Positions 8,289-15,110 of a stretch of 20,847 nucleotides of DNA are shown one piece after another. A program made the translations under genes and the position numbers. Source of the DNA: an uncultured Oscillospiraceae bacterium. Its GTDB lineage: Bacteria > Bacillota > Clostridia > Oscillospirales > Oscillospiraceae. Location of the stretch: positions 1 through 20,847 of the forward strand of contig CAKTMO010000026.1 in the NCBI GenBank assembly GCA_934573935.1, given 5' to 3'. Position 1 is the first letter of the stretch; every line of letters starts with the position of its first letter. The notes beneath the pieces were generated by a model, which worked only from the letters and a program-made list of their open reading frames with translations, did no database searches and had not been told where the DNA came from.

Positions 8289-9269
8289 TCAGATCAGGCG
8301 GCGGAGATTGTTCCAGAACATGTCGTTCAGCAGTGTCTCGCTGTAGCCCCGCGCCTTCAGGGCGTCGTACAGGCGGGGGACGTCCTGCATGCCGGTCATA
8401 CCGGCGGCCAGGGACTCGCAGCCGTCCAGATCGCCCCCCAAGCAGAGGGTCTTTTCACCGCCCAGATCCAGAAAATGTTCCACATGGGCCACCAGGGCGT
8501 CCATGGTGGGCTCGCCCACAAAGCTGAGATAGAGGTTCAGGCCCACTACGCCCCCCAGATCGCGGATGGCGCGGAACTGGTCGTCCGTCAGGTTGCGGCG
8601 GTGGGGGCAGACGGCGCGGGCGTTGGAGTGGGACGCCACGATGGGCCGCCGCGCCATATGGATCAGATCCCAGAAGCCCGCGTCGGACAGATGGGATACG
8701 TCGGGATAGATGGCATATTCCTCCAACACCCGAATGAACTCCCGACCCGCGGGGGACAGGCCCCGCTCCGGCTCCTCGGCATTGGTGCCGGAGAGGCTGT
8801 TGGCGCGGTTCCACACCGGATTCAGCAGCCGCACGCCCCAGTTGGCCACCGTCTCCACCTTATGGACATCGCAGTCGATAAGGTTGGCGCCCTCGATGCT
8901 CAGCAGGGCGGCCACCTTGCCCTCCGCCACCGTGGCGTCTACTTCCCCGCCGGTGCGGCAGTGGCGGGCGATATCGGCGTTGTCCGCCAGTTCACGCAGG
9001 AAGAAGTCGTGCATCCTCCTGCACTGGGCCCACAGGCCGTCGGCTGGGGCTTCCGCCGCGTCGTGGAACAGGGCGAAAAACTGGGCGCAGCGGGAAAACC
9101 GCAGGCCGCGCTCCAGGTCGATATGGCCGCCGTTTTTCCGCAGGTGGGTGGAGGCGGCATAGTAGCGGCGCTGCTCGTCGCGGTTTTCGCCGTAGTCCAG
9201 GGCGGAGGTCTCCCCCGTCTCCAGACAGCGGTAGATGGTGTCGCAGTGGGCGTCAAAATAGGGTATCAT
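8289..9269 (-). CDS. Membrane dipeptidase family (M19) peptidase
   Basis: A 326-residue member of the M19 (renal dipeptidase) family, zinc enzymes that cleave dipeptides, often with D-residues. The expected metal ligands are visible: HCD (His8, Asp10), SIEGAN (Glu126), DVSHLS (His193) and ASHSNAR (His214), with GGDLDG (Asp280) near the end. The ATG at 9269 is preferred over an in-frame one at 9293 because AAGGAG lies 6 nt upstream and the protein then starts directly with MIPYFDAHCDT. No signal peptide is apparent, so it is probably cytoplasmic. It starts 10 nt after yraN, whose stop codon overlaps its ribosome-binding site. Confidence 0.92.
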   Translation of the reverse strand: MIPYFDAHCDTIYRCLETGETSALDYGENRDEQRRYYAASTHLRKNGGHIDLERGLRFSRCAQFFALFHDAAEAPADGLWAQCRRMHDFFLRELADNADIARHCRTGGEVDATVAEGKVAALLSIEGANLIDCDVHKVETVANWGVRLLNPVWNRANSLSGTNAEEPERGLSPAGREFIRVLEEYAIYPDVSHLSDAGFWDLIHMARRPIVASHSNARAVCPHRRNLTDDQFRAIRDLGGVVGLNLYLSFVGEPTMDALVAHVEHFLDLGGEKTLCLGGDLDGCESLAAGMTGMQDVPRLYDALKARGYSETLLNDMFWNNLRRLI

Positions 9270-9279
9270 AGCGTTCTCC

Positions 9280-9633
9280 TTATTGGAAAGCATTTTTGAT
9301 GTATTCTATGCGGGCCTGATCGAAACCGTGCTCGGCGTAGACCTCCGCCACGTCAAAGCGGGCGCAGCAGTCCAGCCGCTTTTCCGCCAGATACATCATG
9401 GCGGTCTTGCGGAGGCGGTTCTGCTTCTGGGGCGTGACGTACTCCCGCGGCAGGGCCATGTTCAGATTCGTACGGGTCTTGACCTCCACGAAGCACAGCA
9501 CGCCGCCGTCCCAGGCAATGAGGTCGATCTCGCCGTAGCGGCTGCGGTAGCCGTGGGCGGCCAGCCTGTACCCCTGCTCCCGCAGGTAGCGGGCCACTAT
9601 GGCCTCGCCCTGGATGCCCTCGGCTCTGCTCAT
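9280..9633 (-). CDS. yraN: UPF0102 family nuclease-like protein YraN
   Basis: A 117-residue protein with the restriction-endonuclease-like fold. The signature GEIDLIA...VEVKTR is visible, with Glu35, Asp37, Glu50 and Lys52 as the presumed metal-binding and catalytic residues. The cellular role of YraN is not firmly established. The ATG at 9633 is chosen over one 15 nt upstream because GGAGG sits 7 nt before it; it overlaps the rnhB stop as ATGA, so translation is coupled. rnhB-yraN adjacency is widely conserved. Confidence 0.92.
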   Translation of the reverse strand: MSRAEGIQGEAIVARYLREQGYRLAAHGYRSRYGEIDLIAWDGGVLCFVEVKTRTNLNMALPREYVTPQKQNRLRKTAMMYLAEKRLDCCARFDVAEVYAEHGFDQARIEYIKNAFQ

Positions 9634-10250
9634 CGTTTGGCCTCCCACTTTTTCAGGAAGGTCATACGGTGCTCCGGACAGGGGCCGTATTGGTCCAGCA
9701 TGGCGTAGTGGAGCTTGGTGCCGTAGCCCTTGTGTCTGGCAAACTGGTACTGGGGGTATTCTTTATCCAGCACGTCGGTGACGTACCGGTCACGGCTGAC
9801 CTTGGCCAGAATGGAGGCAGCCGCGATGGAGGCGGAACAGCCGTCGCCGCCGACAAGGCAGCGGTGGGGCGTGGTGATGGCGGCGTGCTTTCCGTGGTCA
9901 CGGTTGCCGTCGATAAGGGCCAGATCCGGCTTCTGGGGTAGGCCGTCGATGGCCAGCTGCATGGCCTTCATGCGGGCGGAGAGGATATCGGTGGCGTCGA
10001 TCTCCGCAGCGCTGACGCTGGCCACCGACCAGGCCAGGGCAGCGGTGGTGATAACGTCGTAAAGGGCGTCCCGCTTCTTCTCCGTCAGCTTCTTGGAGTC
10101 GTTGAGGCCGTCGATGACGCATCCGCGGGGCAGGATCACCGCCGCGGCGTACACAGGGCCCATCAGGGGGCCCGCACCGGCCTCGTCCACGCCGCAGACG
10201 GTCGCATAGCCCTGTGCCCAGGCCTCCTGTTCGTATGTCCAAAGTTCCAT
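9630..10250 (-). CDS. rnhB: Ribonuclease HII, with GAG in place of the GRG motif
   Basis: A 206-residue enzyme that nicks DNA at embedded ribonucleotides to start their removal. The catalytic carboxylates Asp22 and Glu23 (VDEAG), Asp114 (LIDGNR) and Asp136 (GGDG) are in place, followed by the family signature SIAAASILAKVSRDR; DSKKL is also present. Oddity: the conserved DEAGRGP reads DEAGAGP, so the arginine of the GRG motif that contacts the ribonucleotide region is Ala26. The ATG at 10250 has AAGGAG 6 nt upstream, better than an in-frame ATG at 10265. Its stop overlaps yraN. It follows the small cysteine protein by 11 nt. Confidence 0.95.
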   Translation of the reverse strand: MELWTYEQEAWAQGYATVCGVDEAGAGPLMGPVYAAAVILPRGCVIDGLNDSKKLTEKKRDALYDVITTAALAWSVASVSAAEIDATDILSARMKAMQLAIDGLPQKPDLALIDGNRDHGKHAAITTPHRCLVGGDGCSASIAAASILAKVSRDRYVTDVLDKEYPQYQFARHKGYGTKLHYAMLDQYGPCPEHRMTFLKKWEAKR

Positions 10251-10261
10251 AGGCGGCTCCT

Positions 10262-10501
10262 TCAATACTTCAGCATGATCCTGCGGCAGTCGCGGCAGAC
10301 GCAGGCGGAAAAGCTGGACTCGTTGGGAAAATTGGAGTTATAGGGGCCGTCCAGCACGATGCCGTTCTGCCGCGTGACGTACTTTTTGGTCAGGATGATG
10401 GCGTCGATATCGCCGTCAGGCGGCAGGAAAAACAGGCCGCGGCTGTAGGAGGTGACGACCTTGCCCTGTTCCATTTCTTTTCCGCAGTCCGGACAGTTCA
10501 T
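10262..10501 (-). CDS. Small four-cysteine zinc-ribbon-like protein (DUF6487-like)
   Basis: A 79-residue protein with C3-x2-C6 near the start (MNCPDCGKEM) and C69-x2-C72 near the end (CRDC), an arrangement expected to bind one zinc ion. Between them lies a beta-rich core with SRGLFFLPP. This resembles a family of unknown function that I recall as DUF6487; the name needs a profile search. The ATG at 10501 overlaps the rbgA stop as ATGA, and AGGAGG lies 7 nt upstream, so it is a real, coupled gene inserted between rbgA and rnhB. No function can be assigned. Confidence 0.85.
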   Translation of the reverse strand: MNCPDCGKEMEQGKVVTSYSRGLFFLPPDGDIDAIILTKKYVTRQNGIVLDGPYNSNFPNESSFSACVCRDCRRIMLKY

Positions 10502-11367
10502 CCCTGCACCTCCTCTGCCGTTTCCAGCGTGAAGCGGCCCAGCTTGCCGCCGCGGAATTCATCCAGCAGGATGCGGGCCATACGCTCGGTGTCCACCTCG
10601 GCCCCCCGCATGAGAAAGCCCCGCTTGCGGCCCGCCTTGGTCAGCAGGTCGTAGCCCATGTCGCCCTCCTCCACGTCGATCTTATACCGATCGGTGAGGA
10701 TATCGGCATAGTGCCGACCCAGGTATTCCATCAGGTAGCAGGCCAGCTCCTCGATATCCATGACGTCGTCCTTGATGGCGCCTGTAAAGGCAAGACGCTT
10801 GCCGACCTTCACGTCATCGAATTTGGGCCAGAGGATGCCGGGGGTGTCCAGCAGCTCCAGCGTGCGATCCACCGGCACCCACTGCTTGGAGCGGGTCACG
10901 CCGGGGCGGTCCTCCGCCTTGGCGGTCTTGCGGTGGGCCACTTTATTGATGAAAGTGGATTTGCCCACGTTGGGGATGCCCAGCACCATGACGCGGACGG
11001 TGCGGCCGATCTGGCCCTTTTCGGCGTAGGCGGCCAGCTTGTCCTTCAAAAGCTCACGGACGGCGGCGGCGAACTGGGCGGTGCCCACGCCGCCCTTGGC
11101 GTTGGCCTCCAGCACGGCATAGCCTTTTCCCCGGAAATAGGCGGCCCAGCGCTTCGTCTCTCTGGGGTCGGCCTGATCCACGCGGTTGAGCACCACCAGG
11201 CGGGGCTTGCCCGCCGTCATCTCATCCACATCGGGGTTGCGGCTGGACAGGGGGATGCGGGCATCCAAGATCTCGCACACCGCGTCCACGTTCTTGATCT
11301 CGGCCACGATCATGCGCTTGGTTTTTGTCATATGGCCGGGGAACCAGCTCAGTCCTTCTATCTGCAT
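10498..11367 (-). CDS. rbgA: Ribosome biogenesis GTPase RbgA (YlqF)
   Basis: A 289-residue circularly permuted GTPase required for late maturation of the 50S subunit. The permutation is visible: the G4-type motif NRVD (61-64) comes before G1 GIPNVGKST (130-138), then PGVT (156-159, G2) and DTPG (174-177, G3). The N-terminal WFPGHMTKT is characteristic, and the C-terminal domain is ANTAR-like. The ATG at 11367 is preceded by GAGGTGA. It is the first gene of a unit continuing through rnhB, yraN, the dipeptidase and the phosphoesterase. rplS, its usual neighbour, lies just upstream but is separated by a terminator and a promoter. Confidence 0.96.
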   Translation of the reverse strand: MQIEGLSWFPGHMTKTKRMIVAEIKNVDAVCEILDARIPLSSRNPDVDEMTAGKPRLVVLNRVDQADPRETKRWAAYFRGKGYAVLEANAKGGVGTAQFAAAVRELLKDKLAAYAEKGQIGRTVRVMVLGIPNVGKSTFINKVAHRKTAKAEDRPGVTRSKQWVPVDRTLELLDTPGILWPKFDDVKVGKRLAFTGAIKDDVMDIEELACYLMEYLGRHYADILTDRYKIDVEEGDMGYDLLTKAGRKRGFLMRGAEVDTERMARILLDEFRGGKLGRFTLETAEEVQG

Positions 11368-11411
11368 GGTGGGTCACCTCACAATCAAATGTCAAGCTAA
11401 TAATTTTTCCT

Positions 11412-11440
11412 ATTGTACCACAGTTTTCGTGAAATGAAAA
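11412..11440 (-). promoter_or_regulatory. Predicted sigma-A promoter of the rbgA operon
   Basis: Minus strand -35 TTTTCA (11435-11440), 17-bp spacer, -10 TACAAT (11412-11417). It lies between the rplS terminator and rbgA, with a leader of about 40 nt. Confidence 0.65.
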
Positions 11441-11442
11441 GG

Positions 11443-11473
11443 AAAAAACCGCCCGCATAAGCAGGCGGTTTTT
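11443..11473 (-). terminator. Intrinsic terminator after rplS
   Basis: GC-rich stem (11444-11456 with 11461-11473) with a 4-nt loop, followed by six Ts on the minus strand. The single mismatch is a G-U wobble in the minus-strand RNA. It separates rplS from the rbgA unit. Confidence 0.88.
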
Positions 11474-11489
11474 CTTGGATCGAATTCGC

Positions 11490-11828
11490 TTACAGCTTTT
11501 CGCGGATCTTGGCGGCCTTGCCGACACGGTCACGCAGATAGTACAGCTTGGCGCGGCGCACGAAGCCGTGACGCACGGTCTCGATGGTCTGGATGGAGGG
11601 AGAATGTACGGGGAACACCTTCTCCACGCCCACACCGTAGGAGATACGGCGGACGGTGATGGTCTCCTCGATGCCGCCATGCTTCTTGGCAATGACAGTA
11701 CCCTCGAAAACCTGGATACGCTCGCGGGAGCCTTCCTTGACCTTCACGTGCACGCGGACGGTATCGCCCACCTGCACCTGAGGCACTTCCTTCAGCTGCT
11801 TTTCGTTCAATGCTTTGATGAGATCCAT
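11490..11828 (-). CDS. rplS: 50S ribosomal protein L19
   Basis: A 112-residue ribosomal protein at the 30S-50S interface. The family core is clear: [48 protein letters not shown] and the C-terminal [10 protein letters not shown]. Length is normal. The ATG at 11828 has AGGAGG 8 nt upstream. In many bacteria rplS ends the rpsP-rimM-trmD-rplS operon; here it has its own promoter and terminator and its usual upstream partners are absent. Confidence 0.97.
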   Translation of the reverse strand: MDLIKALNEKQLKEVPQVQVGDTVRVHVKVKEGSRERIQVFEGTVIAKKHGGIEETITVRRISYGVGVEKVFPVHSPSIQTIETVRHGFVRRAKLYYLRDRVGKAAKIREKL

Positions 11829-11862
11829 GGATATTTCCTCCTGTATTTATAGGTGTTCGTAA

Positions 11863-11894
11863 CGCCATCACAAGGGTGCATTCCCGCACCGGCG
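11863..11894 (-). promoter_or_regulatory. Hairpin in the rplS 5' leader, possible L19 autoregulatory element
   Basis: In the minus-strand leader CGCC-GGTGC, a 6-nt loop, then GCACC, an 8-nt bulge and GGCG form a bulged two-part hairpin between the promoter and the ribosome-binding site. L19 leaders that bind their own protein are known in Firmicutes; I cannot confirm that this one matches the published model. Confidence 0.35.
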
Positions 11895-11923
11895 ACAGAG
11901 GACCGCCCTTTTCACGCCATGAT

Positions 11924-11952
11924 AGAATACCATAGAAATTCGGCAAATGCAA
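11924..11952 (-). promoter_or_regulatory. Predicted promoter of rplS
   Basis: Minus strand -35 TTGCAT (11947-11952), 17-bp spacer ending in TGG, -10 TATTCT (11924-11929), an extended -10. It lies just past the stop codon of the upstream gene and gives a leader of about 90 nt. Confidence 0.55.
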
Positions 11953-11978
11953 GCATTATTTTCACGTTTGCGGGAAAA

Positions 11979-12641
11979 TCATCGAAAATCCTGTCCGTTT
12001 TCGTCCAGGATCCGGCGGCGGCGGACGCGGACGAAGTCCGGCGTCAGCTCAGGCAGGTAGGCGGCGACGGCTTTTTCGATGAGCTGGGGGTTCAGGCCGG
12101 GGTTCTGGGCCTGAACGGTCAGGTCGATGAAGAGGTTATGGCCGTCCGCCGTTACAATGGCGCGGCGGATCATGGGGGCGATGTCCACATCCGCCAGCTC
12201 CTTGCGCTTGGTGCGCTTCTGGATCACGAGGGTGTCACGGTGCAGCAGCTGCTGAAGCTTCTCCACCGCGTCCGTCGGCACACCGGCGTCGTATTCCAGC
12301 GTCACGTCGGCCTGAAGGCTGTCCAGCTGGCGGATGGGACGCAGGGCTTCGTAGCAGTCCAGCACGCGGATGCCGGTGGGCATGCCGGTGTTGAGCTTTT
12401 CGGCGATGCCGCTGCCGTCGCTGGCCTGGGTCACCTCGAAATCCAGCAGCTCGCAGTCGCTGCTCTGCCCCACCGGCAGGGGCAGGACGATGGAGATGAT
12501 GGGATGGGGATGGTAGCCCTGGGTGTGCTTGATCTCCAGCTCGGTACGGGGGAAACAGCGCTGGAAGGTGCGCATCAGGTCCAGATGGGAGATATAGGCC
12601 GCCTGGGCTTCCTTGACAAACAGCAGTCTCAGCTTAGACAT
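11979..12641 (-). CDS. TIGR03936-type radical-SAM-linked protein (DUF2344)
   Basis: A 220-residue protein of the DUF2344/TIGR03936 family, always found beside or fused to a TIGR03960-type radical SAM protein. Visible family features are the N-terminal RLLFVKEAQAAYISHLDLMR and the central HTQGYHPHPIIS. It has no cysteine cluster, so it is not itself a radical SAM enzyme; it may bind the substrate or RNA for its partner, but the function is unknown. Its ATG at 12641 overlaps the end of the radical SAM gene by 8 nt with a GGGGGGA-type ribosome-binding site, so the two are translated together. No terminator follows; the rplS promoter begins about 25 nt after its stop. Confidence 0.9.
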   Translation of the reverse strand: MSKLRLLFVKEAQAAYISHLDLMRTFQRCFPRTELEIKHTQGYHPHPIISIVLPLPVGQSSDCELLDFEVTQASDGSGIAEKLNTGMPTGIRVLDCYEALRPIRQLDSLQADVTLEYDAGVPTDAVEKLQQLLHRDTLVIQKRTKRKELADVDIAPMIRRAIVTADGHNLFIDLTVQAQNPGLNPQLIEKAVAAYLPELTPDFVRVRRRRILDENGQDFR

Positions 12642-14466
12642 GGCACTTCCCCCCTACCAGTTTGTTGGCGCCGCAGCCGCTGCAGCGGGTGCGGCAGTCC
12701 GGCGTGGTGACGCCTGCCACGGCGTTTTCATGCTCACGCCACAGGTACTCCTTCGTCACGCCGCTGGAGATCATACCCCAGGGCATCAGCTCGTCCTTTT
12801 CACGGCGGCGGTAGGCGTAAAACGCGGGGTCAACACCGCACTCGTCAAAGGCCTCCAGCCAGCGATCCAGGGAGAAATACTCCTCCCACGCGTCAAGGTG
12901 TCCGCCTTTACGCCATACGGCTTCCAACACGTTGCCCAGCCGCCGGTCGCCGCGGGCCAGCACCGCCTCGATGAAGGAGGTCTGCCCGTCGTGCCAGTTG
13001 TAGGTGACAGTCTTGGTGGTCATATTCTCCCGCAGCAGCTGCACGCGGCGCTCGTATTCCTCGCGGGTGATCTGGGGCTCCCACTGGAAGGCGGTGTGGG
13101 GCTTGGGGACGAAATAGGAGGTGGAGACGGTGATGCGGACGCCCCGCTGCTTGTTGGGGGCGCTCTCCCGCCAGGCGTGCATGACGCGGGCAGCCACGTC
13201 GGCGATGCCCAGCACGTCCTCGTCCGTCTCGGTGGGCAGGCCCAGCATGAAATAGAGCTTCACCGCGTTATAGCCGCCGGCAAAGGCGGTATGGCAGGAG
13301 TCCAGCAGCGCCTCCAGCGTTACGTTCTTATTGATGACGTCCCGCAGCCGCTGGGTGCCCGCCTCCGGCGCGAAGGTCAGGCCGGTCTTGCGGCCCTTGG
13401 CCAGACGCTGCATCAGCGCCATGGAGAAGTTGTCCGCCCGAAGAGAGGGCAGGGACAGATTCACATGGCGGCTCTCGCAGAAGGGCTCCAGCTGGTCGCA
13501 CAGGTCCGTCAGGGGCGGATAGTCGCTGGTGCTGAGGGAGGAGAGGGTCACCTCCTGATAGCCGGAGTCGTTGCAGGCGTCCAGACAGTACTGGGCGCAC
13601 AGGTCGCGGCTTCGATTGCGGACGGGGCGGTAGACATAGCCCGCCTGGCAGAAGCGGCAGCCGCGGATGCAGCCGCGGAACAGCTCCAGCATCACGCGGT
13701 CCTGGACGATCTCGGTGCTGGGGACGATGGTATTTACGGGGAAATAGGCCTTGTCCATGTTGTGGACGATGCGCTTGGTCACCACAGCGGGTGCGCCGTC
13801 GCGGGGGGTGATGGCTTTTACCGTGCCGTCGTCGTGATAGGAGATATCGTACAGGCTGGGGACATAGATGCCGTCCAGCTGGGCGGCGGCGCGGAGGAAT
13901 TCCGCTTTGCTCCAGCCCTCACGGCGGGCCCTGCGGTGCAGTTCCACCAGCTCGACGGTGATGTCCTCCCCCTCCCCCAGACTGACCAGGTCGATGAAAT
14001 CCGCGATGGGCTCGGCGTTGTACATGGCGGTGCCGCCGGCGATCACCAGCGGGGTCAGGCTGTCACGCTGGGCGCTGCGCAGGGTGATCTTAGCCAGATC
14101 CAGCATGTTGAGGATGGCGGTAAAGGCCATCTCGTAGCCCACAGAGAAGGCCACGATGTCAAAATTTGTGATGGGGTCGCCGGATTCCAGGGCGAAAAGG
14201 GGCATGTCCGCGCGGCGCATCTCCTGCTCCATGTCGCCCCAGGGGGCAAAGACACGCTCGCACCACACGCCGTCCATCCGGTTCATGACGCCGTACAGGA
14301 TCCGCATGCCCAGGTTGGACATGCCGATCTCGTAGGTATCGGGAAAGCAAAAGGCGATGCGGGTATCCACCGCCGCCTTGTCCTTGATGACCGCGTTATA
14401 TTCGCCGCCCACATAGCGGGCCGGCTTCTGCACCCGAGGCAGGATGCGTTCCAGCTTTTTATCCAC
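12634..14466 (-). CDS. TIGR03960-type B12-binding-like radical SAM protein
   Basis: A 610-residue radical SAM protein of unknown substrate. An N-terminal B12-binding-like Rossmann region (about 35-175, with FPDTYEIGMSNLG and GGTAMYN) precedes the radical SAM domain, whose 4Fe-4S motif C266-x3-C270-x2-C273 (RGCIRGCRFC) is intact. A second cysteine motif, C591-x3-C595-x2-C598, sits near the C-terminus and may hold another metal site. The start is GTG at 14466: AGGAG lies 7 nt upstream and no better ATG exists. It overlaps the TIGR03936-type partner. In Clostridia this pair commonly sits next to spoIVFB or ribosomal-protein genes, as here. Confidence 0.9.
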   Translation of the reverse strand: MDKKLERILPRVQKPARYVGGEYNAVIKDKAAVDTRIAFCFPDTYEIGMSNLGMRILYGVMNRMDGVWCERVFAPWGDMEQEMRRADMPLFALESGDPITNFDIVAFSVGYEMAFTAILNMLDLAKITLRSAQRDSLTPLVIAGGTAMYNAEPIADFIDLVSLGEGEDITVELVELHRRARREGWSKAEFLRAAAQLDGIYVPSLYDISYHDDGTVKAITPRDGAPAVVTKRIVHNMDKAYFPVNTIVPSTEIVQDRVMLELFRGCIRGCRFCQAGYVYRPVRNRSRDLCAQYCLDACNDSGYQEVTLSSLSTSDYPPLTDLCDQLEPFCESRHVNLSLPSLRADNFSMALMQRLAKGRKTGLTFAPEAGTQRLRDVINKNVTLEALLDSCHTAFAGGYNAVKLYFMLGLPTETDEDVLGIADVAARVMHAWRESAPNKQRGVRITVSTSYFVPKPHTAFQWEPQITREEYERRVQLLRENMTTKTVTYNWHDGQTSFIEAVLARGDRRLGNVLEAVWRKGGHLDAWEEYFSLDRWLEAFDECGVDPAFYAYRRREKDELMPWGMISSGVTKEYLWREHENAVAGVTTPDCRTRCSGCGANKLVGGKCHV

Positions 14467-14498
14467 AGTTGTTCTCCTGTTGTGTAATGTATCTTATT

Positions 14499-14527
14499 AT
14501 TTTACCCGTTTTGCACCCATTTGACAA
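14499..14527 (-). promoter_or_regulatory. Predicted sigma-A promoter of the radical-SAM pair
   Basis: Minus strand -35 TTGTCA (14522-14527), 17-bp spacer, -10 TAAAAT (14499-14504), each 5 of 6 to consensus. It lies within the last codons and stop of the M50 gene, giving a leader of about 25 nt before the GTG start. Confidence 0.65.
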
Positions 14528-15110
14528 GTCCTATTTCCCGCACGGCACGGACAAACAGGGCCATGGCCGCCAGCAGCAGAAACGGGCTGCCCCCCAGCCA
14601 CAGCGCCGCGGCGGCGGCCAGCGTCAGCAGCGCCGCCATGCCGAAGCTAACCGCGGAGGCCACGCGGTCGGCGGTATAGGGCTCCGTCAGCCAGGCGGAC
14701 AGGTTCCACAGGAGGCTGCCGCCGTCCAGCGGCTGGATAGGCAGGAGATTGAACACACCCAGCACCAGCTGGGCACCGGAAAACAGGTACAGCCCCTCCC
14801 AGAGACGGCCGCCAAGGCCCAGCAGCAGCGCCAGCGCAAGATTGACGGCGGGTCCCGCCGCGGCGGCCAGCAGTTCGCCGCCATAGGAGAGATGGCCCGC
14901 CACCTGCATCTCCGCCCCCAGCGCCGAAATGCGGATGGCCGTTACACGGGCATGGAGGACGTGCAGTGCCAGACAGTGCCCCAGCTCATGCAGCACCGCC
15001 GCCAGCAGCAGCGCGGCCAGCAGCAGCGGCGAGGACAGCAGCACAAACAGCGCCAGCAAAAGCGGCGCTGTGGGAGAGACGGACAGGGCGGCACGCGGCT
15101 TATGAGACAT
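14502..15110 (-). CDS. spoIVFB: M50 site-2 protease, SpoIVFB-like
   Basis: A 202-residue polytopic membrane metalloprotease that would cut substrates within the membrane. The zinc motif HELGH (41-45) lies in a hydrophobic helix, and the third ligand, Asp129, is in NLLPIQPLDGG (121-131), exactly the SpoIVFB/S2P pattern. In Bacillus, SpoIVFB processes pro-sigma-K in the mother cell. The assignment rests on these motifs, on the preceding M23 membrane gene (SpoIVFA-like) and on a sigma-E-like promoter. The ATG at 15110 overlaps the M23 gene by 11 nt and has no clear ribosome-binding site, which implies coupled translation. A general M50 protease of other function is the alternative. Confidence 0.8.
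   Translation of the reverse strand: MSHKPRAALSVSPTAPLLLALFVLLSSPLLLAALLLAAVLHELGHCLALHVLHARVTAIRISALGAEMQVAGHLSYGGELLAAAAGPAVNLALALLLGLGGRLWEGLYLFSGAQLVLGVFNLLPIQPLDGGSLLWNLSAWLTEPYTADRVASAVSFGMAALLTLAAAAALWLGGSPFLLLAAMALFVRAVREIGLVKWVQNG

Noticed and set aside
11388..11393. Perfect TTGACA on the minus strand just upstream of rbgA
   Set aside because: It is too close to the start codon: a -10 at 17 bp would fall at or beyond the ribosome-binding site, and none is present.
12613..14487. Long plus-strand open frame of about 620 codons
   Set aside because: Antisense of the radical SAM gene; its translation is compositionally odd and has no motif.
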